Assembly (NCBI GenBank): GCA_947495125.1
Contig: CANLXL010000010.1
Location: 62,001-126,000, forward strand
DNA length: 64,000 nt
Source: an uncultured Flaviramulus sp.
Lineage (GTDB): Bacteria; Bacteroidota; Bacteroidia; Flavobacteriales; Flavobacteriaceae
Direction of reading: 5' to 3'
The notes under the pieces are model-generated. The model ran no database searches, had not been told where the DNA came from, and saw only the letters and a program-made list of their open reading frames with translations. Below are positions 17,796 to 27,172 of the stretch, in pieces (the stretch's first letter is position 1; each line of letters begins with the position of its first letter). The position numbers were made by a program, and so were the translations under genes.

Positions 17796-20591
17796 TTGAA
17801 AGAATTTGAAATTTTAATCGCTTCACCAATTACTAAGTCCATTGATAGCACGTATGGGCTTGGCAACAATGTTATTACCGAAGGTGAAACCCCTTGGGAT
17901 GCCGCTCATCAATACAGACAGAAAACAGGCTATAAAGGTTTCGCGGAACCGAATATTATAAATAGCCTTTATGAAAATTATGTTGATAATAGCTTAATTA
18001 CTAAATCAATTGAAGGACCATATCTACAGAACTGGCCATCTCCACCAGAAATAGAAAATAGTATCATATGGCATTTATTAGATGACTTTTCTCAATTAAG
18101 AAAGGCTAAAGAACGTGTTTGGAATAAGGTTCAGAAAGATAGGTGTATAAAAATAGCTCATATCGATACTGGTTATCAACCAAATCATCCAGGTCTTCCA
18201 AAATTTATGACTAAAGGGGTTAGCTTTTTAAAAGATGAAAACAAAGCTCCAGCGATTGACGTCACAAAGGGTTCTTTTCAAGAGCAGGATGGTCATGGCA
18301 CAGCTACAATGTCAATTCTGGCAGGAAAGAAAATTTCAATAAATCATAATGGTATTACGTTTAATGACGAATTGGGTGCTATTCCTTTTGCTGAGATCAT
18401 TCCTATACGAATTTGTGATACAGTTGCATTAATTCGATCTCAAAATTTTGTAAAAGCCATAGATTATGCAATTGACATTGGTTGTGAGGTCATTACAATG
18501 TCTATGGCGGGTGCTCCAACTAATCAATGGGCTAATGCTATTAATAGGGCCTATGAAGCTGGAGTTACTGTAGTGACAGCAGCTGGGAATAGTTGGAATA
18601 GAGAAGCTAAAAGGTTATTACCTAAAAAAACGTTGTATCCGGCTCGCTGGGAAAGGGTTATATCTGCTACTGGAGTTACTGCAAATCACTTACCCTATGT
18701 ATTTAAAGCCCAAATAATTGCAAAGACAGAAGGAGGAGAAACTATGCAAGGTAATTTTGGGCCTAAAAAAGTTATGGATAGTTCAATAGCCGCTTACACT
18801 CCTAATACCATTTGGGCTACTATGAATCAATCAAAGGATAATATTTTTTATCGTTTGGATGGAGGGGGTACATCTTCTTCTACACCTCAGATAGCAGCTG
18901 CGGCGGCATTATGGTTAAGTTTTCATAGAGAGAAAATCGAATCGAATCTTGATCCAGCTGAGAAATGGAAAAAAGTTGAAGCTGTAAAGTATGCTCTATT
19001 CAATAGTGCTGACAAATCGTATGAGAAATATAAGAAATATTATGGACAAGGAATTCTAAAAGCCAATGATTCATTAGATGTTTTCCCTAACTGGGATATA
19101 TTGAAGAAATCCAAAAAAGCCAAATGTTCTTTAAATGGAATATTAGATTTATTAGGAATTATGTTAAGGTTGAAAGGTGATCAAAATAGATCAAAGGAGG
19201 AAATGTATTCTACGGAAATACTACAGCTTCTTCATATGGAACCGAGTTTACACGCTTACCTTAATATTGATGAAGAAGAAACATGGTCTTCCAAACAAAA
19301 GCGTGAGATAATTGAAAAACTTATAGGTTTGGAAAATACTTCTAATAGTCTTAAAAAGCATCTAAATTCAATAGTCGAAGATTCAGAAAGTTTGAATCTA
19401 TCAAATGCTCATGCTTTACTAATTGGTGTTGGTGGTCACGATATTCCAGTGACAGTAGATGATGCTAAAGCTCTAGGAGATTTGCTCAAGGATTCTCAGA
19501 AAGCAGCATATAAAAAAGAAAATGTTAAGGTGTTGGTTAATGGAGATGCCAACAGAACAAATGTTTTGTCATCTCTTCAGGATATAGTTGAAGCGGTTGA
19601 AGATAAAGATGATGCAACAGTTATTGTATATTTTTCGGGGCATGGAGGTATGGATAAAAATGGACAATCGAATGACTACTATCTATTAACTCACGGTGCT
19701 AATTCTTTAGATAGAGAAAATACTATGGTTAGCGGTATAGAATTTTCTCATTTAATCAATAGGATTAATGCAAAAAAAATACTGGTTATGCTGGATTGTT
19801 GTCATGCTTCAGGTATGATTGAAGAGAAACCTTTGCTTAAGCTTAAAAGCTCTGATGCAAATATGGTGAATTCGAATGTTGAACTGTTAAGAAAGTTAAA
19901 TTCAGGAGAAGGAAGGGTATTCATAACTTCTTGTGATGATTATGAAAAGTCCGTGATTTTGCCAGGAGCCAAAAATAGTCTTTTTACTGAAGTTGTGCTT
20001 GAAGCCTTATCAGGTAGTGCGAGTAAAGGCGAGGAATATGTAAGTATGATGGATTTATTATACTACGTTTTGAAAGAAGTTCCGAAAAGGGTTCAAAAAT
20101 ATAAGCGGGTTCAAAGACCGATAATAAATAAAGTCGAAAATTTAAGTCCGGATTATTATTTATGTAAATCCAGTGAAGTTATAAAGTCTAAAGAAGTCTA
20201 TGACAAGAAGCAATTAAATAAATTGATTCAATCCTATAATCTAAATAATAGTCATGACAAAATTGATTTGAATATAATTACTGACTCTCTAGACAAAGAC
20301 TCTTCCAGAGAAAAGGTAAAGAAAAAAATATCTGATATTAGAAAAAACTTAGTAGAAAACAAAGTTAATAAGTCCATTTATCCGTTATTGAAATTGTCTA
20401 AAGAACATTTCGAAACTTATTATGATGATTCAATATTGTTGGCCGGCAATTATAATGGTCTTTTAGATGATAAAAGGAGGGGTACTATAGATCGTAAGTA
20501 CTACGATACGAGATTATCACAAATTAAGCATAGTCTTTTAGAGTATCTAAATTTATTTGAAGAGCGAATGGACCTATTTGATGATTTTTAG
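17796..20591 (+). CDS. Subtilisin-caspase fusion with C-terminal effector-associated domain
   Basis: 931 aa, TTG start; upstream in-frame stop at 17763 and no ATG before residue 138. No signal peptide, so cytoplasmic. Residues about 115-430 form an S8 subtilase domain with Asp124 (HIDTG), His167 (DGHGT), oxyanion Asn265 (AAGNS) and Ser360 (GGGTSSSTP), all present. Residues about 535-790 form a caspase-like domain with His616 (YFSGHGG) and Cys669 (MLDCCHASG), also intact. Residues about 840-925 (SILLAGNYNGLLDD, RRGTIDRKYY, IKHSLLEYL) resemble effector-associated domain EAD11 described for NTPase-linked conflict systems. The same type of tail ends the next protein. Expected role: a suicide or processing protease switched on by the downstream STAND NTPase. 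Confidence 0.88.
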   Translation: MKEFEILIASPITKSIDSTYGLGNNVITEGETPWDAAHQYRQKTGYKGFAEPNIINSLYENYVDNSLITKSIEGPYLQNWPSPPEIENSIIWHLLDDFSQLRKAKERVWNKVQKDRCIKIAHIDTGYQPNHPGLPKFMTKGVSFLKDENKAPAIDVTKGSFQEQDGHGTATMSILAGKKISINHNGITFNDELGAIPFAEIIPIRICDTVALIRSQNFVKAIDYAIDIGCEVITMSMAGAPTNQWANAINRAYEAGVTVVTAAGNSWNREAKRLLPKKTLYPARWERVISATGVTANHLPYVFKAQIIAKTEGGETMQGNFGPKKVMDSSIAAYTPNTIWATMNQSKDNIFYRLDGGGTSSSTPQIAAAAALWLSFHREKIESNLDPAEKWKKVEAVKYALFNSADKSYEKYKKYYGQGILKANDSLDVFPNWDILKKSKKAKCSLNGILDLLGIMLRLKGDQNRSKEEMYSTEILQLLHMEPSLHAYLNIDEEETWSSKQKREIIEKLIGLENTSNSLKKHLNSIVEDSESLNLSNAHALLIGVGGHDIPVTVDDAKALGDLLKDSQKAAYKKENVKVLVNGDANRTNVLSSLQDIVEAVEDKDDATVIVYFSGHGGMDKNGQSNDYYLLTHGANSLDRENTMVSGIEFSHLINRINAKKILVMLDCCHASGMIEEKPLLKLKSSDANMVNSNVELLRKLNSGEGRVFITSCDDYEKSVILPGAKNSLFTEVVLEALSGSASKGEEYVSMMDLLYYVLKEVPKRVQKYKRVQRPIINKVENLSPDYYLCKSSEVIKSKEVYDKKQLNKLIQSYNLNNSHDKIDLNIITDSLDKDSSREKVKKKISDIRKNLVENKVNKSIYPLLKLSKEHFETYYDDSILLAGNYNGLLDDKRRGTIDRKYYDTRLSQIKHSLLEYLNLFEERMDLFDDF

Positions 20592-20606
20592 TAAAATATA
20601 TATTAT

Positions 20607-21698
20607 ATGAAAGCTAAGGTAGAGTTTGATATTATTCACCGAACCATTATGCAGGAAAAGTGTATCCTTATTATTGGTCCGGAGGTGTTTGTAAATAAAG
20701 ATGAAAAGCGCCTTGATCAACAAATTAAAGATAAATTTGATTTGGATAATAGCCAAGGTGTAGTGCAATATGGAGAAGGTTTATATTTTTTTAAGGAGGG
20801 TTCTGATAAAACAAAATTTCAAATGAAGATGGAAGATTTTTTTCAATCTGAGGATTTTGAAAGTGCTAGAGAATTATTTTCAAAAATAGCAGAGATACCT
20901 TTTCATTTTATAATCAATTTAAATCCAGACAAACTTCTGTATGAAGCCTATGAAAAAATGGGTTTTGATGCCAATTTTGATTTTTATTTTAAAAATCATC
21001 CACCAGGTAAATCTACACAAACTCCAACTTCCAAAACACCTTTAATCTATAATATGTTTGGGGAGTTTAAGGAATGGGAATCTCTCATTTTAACACATGA
21101 TGATCTTTTTGATTATTTCGAATCCATTTTCAAAGCAAAAAGCATGGATCCATTGTTAAAATCGAATATTCAACAGGCCAGAAATATTATTCTTCTTGGT
21201 ATTCGTTACGAGAGGTGGTATATGCAACTTTTGTTAAGAATACTTTATTTACATACCGATAAGAAACTATTAAGATATGCCTCTAACATTAGAATTGACC
21301 GGGATGTAGAATCCCTTTGCTATGACCATTTTAGAATAAATTTTGTTCAATCTAACTTGCCGGAATTTATAAATACACTTCACGAGTATTTTAAAAAAGA
21401 GGGAGACTTAAAGAAGAAGGGGGATCCTATGAAACCAAAATTTAAGAAGGAACTTGAAAAATATATTCAGATCAACGATATGGATGGAGCACTTAATTTC
21501 ATCAAAACTCAAATACCTGAGTTTCCGAAATCTGAACAGGATGGTGCAACAGAAAAATACAACAGGTTAAAAGGTAGTTGGAAAGATTATAAGCAGAATG
21601 AGTACAAAACCCAAAATGTCAATCCCGGTTTTAATATTAACCGAAGAGAAGAGTTAAGGAATCAGACCTTAAATTTTGCAGTAGAATTTAATTTTTAA
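20607..21698 (+). CDS. SIR2-like protein with C-terminal effector-associated domain
   Basis: 363 aa, cytoplasmic. Residues 17-265 show the SIR2-like Rossmann layout: strand ILIIGPEVF (20-28) for the nucleotide loop, PFHFIINLNPDKLLYEAY (about 98-115) where TTNxD is expected (N106, D108 kept), PLIYNMFGE (145-153) where the LHG motif sits, LILTHDDLFDY (160-170), and ARNIILLGIRYERWYMQ (191-207). The catalytic His of LHG is Phe151 here, so NAD hydrolysis is uncertain; it may be a sensor or pseudo-enzyme. Residues about 280-360 (KYNRLKGSWKDYKQ, NRREELRNQTLNFAVEF) resemble an EAD11-type adaptor, as in the preceding protein. It sits 15 bp after the protease gene and 2 bp before the STAND gene. Confidence 0.75.
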   Translation: MKAKVEFDIIHRTIMQEKCILIIGPEVFVNKDEKRLDQQIKDKFDLDNSQGVVQYGEGLYFFKEGSDKTKFQMKMEDFFQSEDFESARELFSKIAEIPFHFIINLNPDKLLYEAYEKMGFDANFDFYFKNHPPGKSTQTPTSKTPLIYNMFGEFKEWESLILTHDDLFDYFESIFKAKSMDPLLKSNIQQARNIILLGIRYERWYMQLLLRILYLHTDKKLLRYASNIRIDRDVESLCYDHFRINFVQSNLPEFINTLHEYFKKEGDLKKKGDPMKPKFKKELEKYIQINDMDGALNFIKTQIPEFPKSEQDGATEKYNRLKGSWKDYKQNEYKTQNVNPGFNINRREELRNQTLNFAVEFNF

Positions 21699-21700
21699 TA

Positions 21701-24700
21701 ATGAACTATAGATACCCTGGACCATATTCGTTTGATACATCTCAATATAGAACATTTTTTGGAAGGACTAAAGAGATTGAAGAATTGTATAGATTGATTA
21801 AATCGGAGAGAATCACAGTGTTACATGGCAAGTCCGGTCTTGGAAAAACATCTTTAATTCAGGCTGGGTTAATTAAGAGAGACAACTTTGAAAATGAATT
21901 TGACACAGTATTAATAAGATTCCATGCTTATATGGATAAGCAGGAAGAAAGAGGTTCTCCTTTAGATACCACATTTGGAGAAATCAGAGATTTGGGTATT
22001 ACAAAGAAAATAGCCTATCCATTTATTTTAAAAGAGGATGAGGATACTTCCCTTTGGTACTTTCTAAAGCATCACCTTTATCTTGATTCCAGCTCGAAAG
22101 AATTTTTGTTAGTTTTTGATCAGTTTGAAGAACTTTTTACATATCCAACGGATTCTATTTTTTCATTCGCTTCTAATATTTCAGAAATTCTATATACAAA
22201 AATACCTCGTAGATTTAATGATCAGATTTCTAAATTTATAGAAAACCCAGAAGCTAATGATTATATAAATTATTTGAATGAAAGCTTACGATTAAGAATA
22301 GTTTTTGTGATACGATCGGATAAAACAAGTTTTTTGAATTATTTAGAACAGTTTATCCCAAACATTCACAATAATACTAAAGAATTATTACCTCTATCCC
22401 CTGAAAATGCCAAAAAAGCAATTACAATGCCAGCCCAGATTGCCGGGGATTATCTGGCAGATCCTTTTAAATTTACAGATAAAGCAGCTAAAAAGATAAC
22501 GGACTACCTTACCGATAATGAAATGCAACCAGCAGAATCTTTCCAATTGTCAAGAATTTGTAGGCATTTGGAAGAATTAGTAATAGAGAAGGGATTAACA
22601 GAGGTTACTTCAGCAGATATTGGAAATCTAGACAAAATTTCGGAGAATTATTATGAAAATATCTTAGACAATTTTGAAGACCAAGAAACAAGAATTGAAA
22701 TTCAAAGATTTATTGAAAATGGACTAATACTGGAATCGGAAAATAGAAGATTGAGTTTGTATGAAGGACAGATTTTTGCAAAATATAGAATTTCTAAGGA
22801 ACAACTTTTAGAACTTGTTAAACTCCGGATAATAAGCTCTGAACCAGATCAGAAAGGTGGTTTGGTTTATGAGTTGAGTCATGATTCTTTGGTTGTCCCT
22901 GTTCTAAAGGCAAAATCCAAAAGAATTTTAGCTGAAGAAAAAGAAGAGCAGGAAAAACTGGCAAGGCAGAGAAAACTTGAATTGGATAAAAGGGAGAGGG
23001 TGATTAAAATGAATGAAAAAATATTAAAACAAGGGCGTATATTAAAATTTGCTTTTTTCGGAATATTTATGCTGTTTGTCGTTGCCATTCTCTATTCCTA
23101 TTATCTCAAAAAGACCAAAGAAGAACTGTATAGTAAAAATAATGATCTTCAAAAAATAAAACAAGAAACCTTATTAGGTTTTGCTGAGCTTAATGCTCCC
23201 AAAGATGCAACTCTTAGTTTCAGATTAGCAGAAAGAGCTTATGATACAATTCAGAAAGAGTTGGAAAAAAAGGATAATAAAACAATTGAAGAAATTGAAG
23301 AAATTAAAAAGGATTATCGACTTGCTCAAAGGATAATTCTTGAATCCTATAATGACCCGAATTATTTGAAGTTTAACTATTTGTTCGATCATCAGAAAGA
23401 TGGCATTGTTAGAACCTTTAAATTTAATGAAAACAGAAATTATTTGATCGCTGCTATAGAAAGAAACGAAGCTAATGATAAAATTTTTGTTTATGACCTT
23501 AATACGCTTTCTGTAAAAGATAGTATAACTGGTTGCGGTTTTAGAACAATTAAGCATCTTTCAATTAGCGATTCTGGTCAATACGTATTGGTCTCAGGTG
23601 AATCGACTGTATATCTATATAACTTTGATACTAAAAAAGGAATATGCATACCCAATCAAACAGCAGTAAATACTTCATTTTTGGATCCGGAAGAAAAATA
23701 TATTTTGACAGCTACGAAATATGATTCTATTAATGCGGGGGGATATATTAATATTTATGATATGTCCGGAAACCTAATAAAAAGAGAAAACATTTTAAAG
23801 AAAGGTGAAAAAGCTCACATTATTTATGCAAATTTTATCAATAATGGCTTAATAGTTGCAAAGACTGAAAACCATAGAGTTAAGTTTTATGAATTTAAAA
23901 ACAAAGAATTTGTTTCTTTGAGCAGCAAAGACCATGCCCCTAAGATCAAGGAGACTGTTTCGTTATCTCATTTACCCGGAGGAATTGTAGTCGCTGCATA
24001 TAGTAGAGGCCGGGTTTACATTAATAAAGTACAAAAGAATGGCTTTGGAGATACTAAAATTATAAAAGAGGGACCTTATTTTCTTGGGCCAAACATTAAT
24101 AGAGTATCCTATATTAATAAATACAGTCTAATTATAGCGGTTAAAAATCATGATAATCTAGTGCTCTATGATACTAAAAAAGAAAAAATTATAAGGAGGA
24201 TTCCAAAAGTTCATAATGCAGAAATAAGGAACATTGAACCCTCAAATCGAGGTGAGTTTTTTTTGACCGCAGGCGATGATCATAACGTTATTTTATGGGA
24301 CTATAAGGGAAATCGTTTAACCACATTACCTAATCATAATAATTTAACTACCCCTCTCTGGTTTTCAAAGAGTGATGGTTTTATAGTCACTTCATCTGAA
24401 CGTCAAATCAGGTTTTGGCACATGAAAAAAAGACAAACAAGAACTTTTGATTCTCGTCAAGATTCAAAAATAACAAGTTTGAAGTGCAATTCAATGGGAA
24501 AAGTTATAATAACTTTTGAAAATGGATCCGTCCAGGTTTATGACTATAATGACCTTCTCAAAGGAGATTATAAAGGCATAAAATCTGAGGAATTACTAAC
24601 AGCAGATGATCGAACTACTGCATTAATTGCAACACCTGATTTTATATTCACAAACCCAAAATATAAAAATAGCCTTTGCATATCCAAAGGAAATCAAATC

Positions 24701-25603
24701 TATTTGTTTAACCTCTCGGATGGAATATTTGGTCAGCCTGTTAAGAGATATGAGCTTAAAAATAAAGAAGAAATCATAAATTCAATAGATTTTTTTCCGA
24801 ATGGGTCACAATTAATTGGGGGAACGAGCAAAGGAAACGTTTGGGAATGGCGGAATGACACAATTTCAGAATCCGGTGTTTTGTTGTGGAACTCAGAATT
24901 TGATACAAAAGGAGTAAGAGGAGCAAAAGTATTACAAGCTAGCAATGTTAATAATCGAACAGGATCTTCAAGAATTTTGTTTGCCTTGATTTCTCCAGAA
25001 AATCATCTTCTTTTGAAGAATCATTCTGAATCAATTGAAAACGCTGAATTTATCTCACCAATAATGAGTTATGATAATTTTGATGTGCTATCAGACACGA
25101 CATTGATTCACCATCGTAGGAGAATTAATTTAATTAAAGCCTCCAGAGATCAATCTAAATTCCTTACTACCTCTGAGGATAGAACCATAAAGGTTTATAG
25201 AATAAACAATGGAAGGCCTGTTTTGAGTAAAAATATGATTGGCCACCTTGGAGGAATAAAGTATGCCAATTTTTCGCCTGATGGTAATTATATTGTTAGC
25301 TCTTCGGATGACAATACCGTTAAGGTTTGGGAAACAAAAGTAGTCGATCGTCCTATTTTAACTTTAACTGAAGAAATAGAGGGGGTAGAGGTTGTTGAAT
25401 TATCGGCAGATAATAAATATTTGCTAATGGGAACCGATAAGGGAACTATTTTGATAAAGCCTGTATCACTTGATGTTGAGGACATCTTGGAAAACATTAA
25501 TAGGAATTACACTTTTGGTCAAGTACGAAATCTTAGCGCGGATGAGAAAAAAAGATTTTTTGGAGAAGATGGTAAAAGCCAAAAGAATGATGCTGGACAA
25601 TAA
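21701..25603 (+). CDS. Membrane STAND NTPase (nSTAND1) with WD40 repeats
   Basis: 1300 aa. The N-terminus has the typical nSTAND1 lead-in (PGPYSFDTSQYRTFFGR), then a P-loop GKSGLGKTS (43-51), Walker B LLVFDQFEEL (136-145), a sensor VIRSD strand, and winged-helix segments ending LVYELSHDSLVVPVL (about 390-405). A charged coiled coil, one transmembrane helix (about 447-468) and a second coiled coil follow. Residues about 545-1270 form two or more WD40 propellers; the clearest blades are near the end (ANFSPDGNYIVSSSDDNTVKVWE). This is the classic sensor/switch architecture: WD40 senses, NTPase oligomerises, effectors are recruited. Unlike its two neighbours it lacks a recognisable EAD. It is membrane-anchored, with the NTPase presumably cytosolic. 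Confidence 0.9.
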   Translation: MNYRYPGPYSFDTSQYRTFFGRTKEIEELYRLIKSERITVLHGKSGLGKTSLIQAGLIKRDNFENEFDTVLIRFHAYMDKQEERGSPLDTTFGEIRDLGITKKIAYPFILKEDEDTSLWYFLKHHLYLDSSSKEFLLVFDQFEELFTYPTDSIFSFASNISEILYTKIPRRFNDQISKFIENPEANDYINYLNESLRLRIVFVIRSDKTSFLNYLEQFIPNIHNNTKELLPLSPENAKKAITMPAQIAGDYLADPFKFTDKAAKKITDYLTDNEMQPAESFQLSRICRHLEELVIEKGLTEVTSADIGNLDKISENYYENILDNFEDQETRIEIQRFIENGLILESENRRLSLYEGQIFAKYRISKEQLLELVKLRIISSEPDQKGGLVYELSHDSLVVPVLKAKSKRILAEEKEEQEKLARQRKLELDKRERVIKMNEKILKQGRILKFAFFGIFMLFVVAILYSYYLKKTKEELYSKNNDLQKIKQETLLGFAELNAPKDATLSFRLAERAYDTIQKELEKKDNKTIEEIEEIKKDYRLAQRIILESYNDPNYLKFNYLFDHQKDGIVRTFKFNENRNYLIAAIERNEANDKIFVYDLNTLSVKDSITGCGFRTIKHLSISDSGQYVLVSGESTVYLYNFDTKKGICIPNQTAVNTSFLDPEEKYILTATKYDSINAGGYINIYDMSGNLIKRENILKKGEKAHIIYANFINNGLIVAKTENHRVKFYEFKNKEFVSLSSKDHAPKIKETVSLSHLPGGIVVAAYSRGRVYINKVQKNGFGDTKIIKEGPYFLGPNINRVSYINKYSLIIAVKNHDNLVLYDTKKEKIIRRIPKVHNAEIRNIEPSNRGEFFLTAGDDHNVILWDYKGNRLTTLPNHNNLTTPLWFSKSDGFIVTSSERQIRFWHMKKRQTRTFDSRQDSKITSLKCNSMGKVIITFENGSVQVYDYNDLLKGDYKGIKSEELLTADDRTTALIATPDFIFTNPKYKNSLCISKGNQIYLFNLSDGIFGQPVKRYELKNKEEIINSIDFFPNGSQLIGGTSKGNVWEWRNDTISESGVLLWNSEFDTKGVRGAKVLQASNVNNRTGSSRILFALISPENHLLLKNHSESIENAEFISPIMSYDNFDVLSDTTLIHHRRRINLIKASRDQSKFLTTSEDRTIKVYRINNGRPVLSKNMIGHLGGIKYANFSPDGNYIVSSSDDNTVKVWETKVVDRPILTLTEEIEGVEVVELSADNKYLLMGTDKGTILIKPVSLDVEDILENINRNYTFGQVRNLSADEKKRFFGEDGKSQKNDAGQ

Positions 25604-25978
25604 TTTGTGGATAACGAAAATGACTAAGGACTTAATTAAATATATTAAATCTCTCTATTAGATTTAACCCTTTAAAAGTTCACTTTTTGCTGAAGTCTAA
25701 CAATGATACTATATTAGTTTTTTTACTAAATTAGTTCATGAAGGTCTGACGTATTCACAGACACCAGAAACTGAAAAAAAGGTATTGAATAGTTTAGAGA
25801 GAAGTTTAATAGTAAAGATTTGTCATTGTTGAGATCTAAGTATCAACTATAGATTAATAGCAGAAACGCCTTATATCTGTTTCCATTTTCAGTAAATGAG
25901 TTGCAAAGCAATGTATCTATATTTATCATTGTAACAATATTATTGATTTATAGACAAATAGAGTGCACTAATTTTAAA
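25604..25978. other. Intergenic stretch inside the conflict module
   Basis: About 375 bp between the STAND gene and the metalloprotease. It contains AACCCTTTAAAAGTTCACTTTTTG (25668-25691 region), which recurs in similar form near 28141 (ACCTTTTAAAAGGTCACTTTTT), so it may be a shared 3' element. A short open stretch encoding LTYSQTPETEKKVLNSLE (around 25747-25800) has no start codon and may be a gene relic. No clear terminator hairpin. Confidence 0.4.
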
Positions 25979-27160
25979 ATGAAAAAAAATATAGCGAAAT
26001 ACCTTGTTGAATCTGCTAAAGAATATGTTGAGTCCATGAACAATATTGCTGTTGATGGATTTAAATATCGATATTCAATGGATACAATCATAAAGTATGC
26101 TACAGATGAAAGGGCTTATGAGTTTATAAAAAAAAGAGGAATTAAAGATCAAGAGGCTCGAATGATATATAACAATCTTCGTTTGAACGGAGTTATGCAA
26201 TTCAACTTTCATCGTGTAGAACAAAGGCTTGAGCTATATAGGCAAATATTTAATGGACTCCGAGAGATGGAAGGAAAAAGCATTATTGACCTTCCCGTAT
26301 ATCTTATTCATTCATCTTGGATGAATGCTGAAATCAAGAGATCGAAGAATGAATTAGAAGCAGTTTTAATTCACTCAGGTATTGGCAATTTTCAATTATT
26401 CTGTATGTTTTTTCAGATTTGGATGCAACAAATACAGAAGACATCTGAATCTAATAAAGCCAATAAGGAAATATTTGGACTTCCAACTTGGGAGGAGTAT
26501 GTTAGAACAGATTTAGTTGATCAACTTAGAAGGCTTTTAAGACGTCAAGCTCTTGAGTGTCACGGTGATTATTCTTTAAGTAAAGATATGTATGCTATAA
26601 CAAGAAGTTTTGAAGATACTTTTTGGTATGATAATGAAGAATTACTCAAGCGTAATGCAGAATATGTAAACAGAGAAATTAACTGGGACACTACAGAAGC
26701 TTTTCTACTTTGTCATGAATATGCTCATATTATATTGGATCATTTTTCAGAAATTGACGATTGGTATAAGAATCCGACAACAGATGAAAAAGAACTTGTT
26801 AGAAGGAAAACGAGAAGAAGAGAAATGGAGTATGAAGCTGATAAGTTTGCATTACCATATGCCATTGGAATTCAAGATTTTGTTTATAAAAAGAGCTTGA
26901 AGATACCTGGTGGTACACCAATAGATAATAATGAATTTAATAAGAACATCCTAAAGCCGATGCAAATCTTATTTCTAATTTTTTACTTCAATGAGGAAAA
27001 ACCTCTTTTGGATAAGGAATACTTCGATTATTATCCAAATAGCTTGGATAGATTTAAGAGGCTTTTCGAAGATTTAGAATTGGAAAAGCCAGTGGAATTC
27101 ATTTTAAAAATTAGTTCGCTTCTTAACTTAAAAGCTGAGGTGAAATTTTTCTGTAAATAA
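25979..27160 (+). CDS. HExxH zinc metalloprotease-like protein
   Basis: I start at ATG 25979 (MKKNIAKYLVESAKEYVE) rather than the TTG at 25901, which would add a hydrophobic stretch without start support. 393 aa. Zinc motif LLCHEYAHIILDH (HEYAH, with a further His five residues on), followed about 40 residues later by MEYEADKFAL, whose Glu/Asp fit the third ligand of gluzincin-like M48/M78-type proteases. The remaining helices have no recognised domain. In conflict loci such proteases often process a regulator or act as an effector. Here it follows the STAND gene by about 375 bp and may have its own promoter. A small membrane protein is encoded 12 bp downstream. Confidence 0.75.
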   Translation: MKKNIAKYLVESAKEYVESMNNIAVDGFKYRYSMDTIIKYATDERAYEFIKKRGIKDQEARMIYNNLRLNGVMQFNFHRVEQRLELYRQIFNGLREMEGKSIIDLPVYLIHSSWMNAEIKRSKNELEAVLIHSGIGNFQLFCMFFQIWMQQIQKTSESNKANKEIFGLPTWEEYVRTDLVDQLRRLLRRQALECHGDYSLSKDMYAITRSFEDTFWYDNEELLKRNAEYVNREINWDTTEAFLLCHEYAHIILDHFSEIDDWYKNPTTDEKELVRRKTRRREMEYEADKFALPYAIGIQDFVYKKSLKIPGGTPIDNNEFNKNILKPMQILFLIFYFNEEKPLLDKEYFDYYPNSLDRFKRLFEDLELEKPVEFILKISSLLNLKAEVKFFCK

Positions 27161-27172
27161 AACTAAACAATT

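Noticed and set aside
25741..25832. Short open stretch encoding LTYSQTPETEKKVLNSLE upstream of the metalloprotease.
   Set aside because: No start codon and only about 30 codons; could be a decayed gene end but cannot be assigned.
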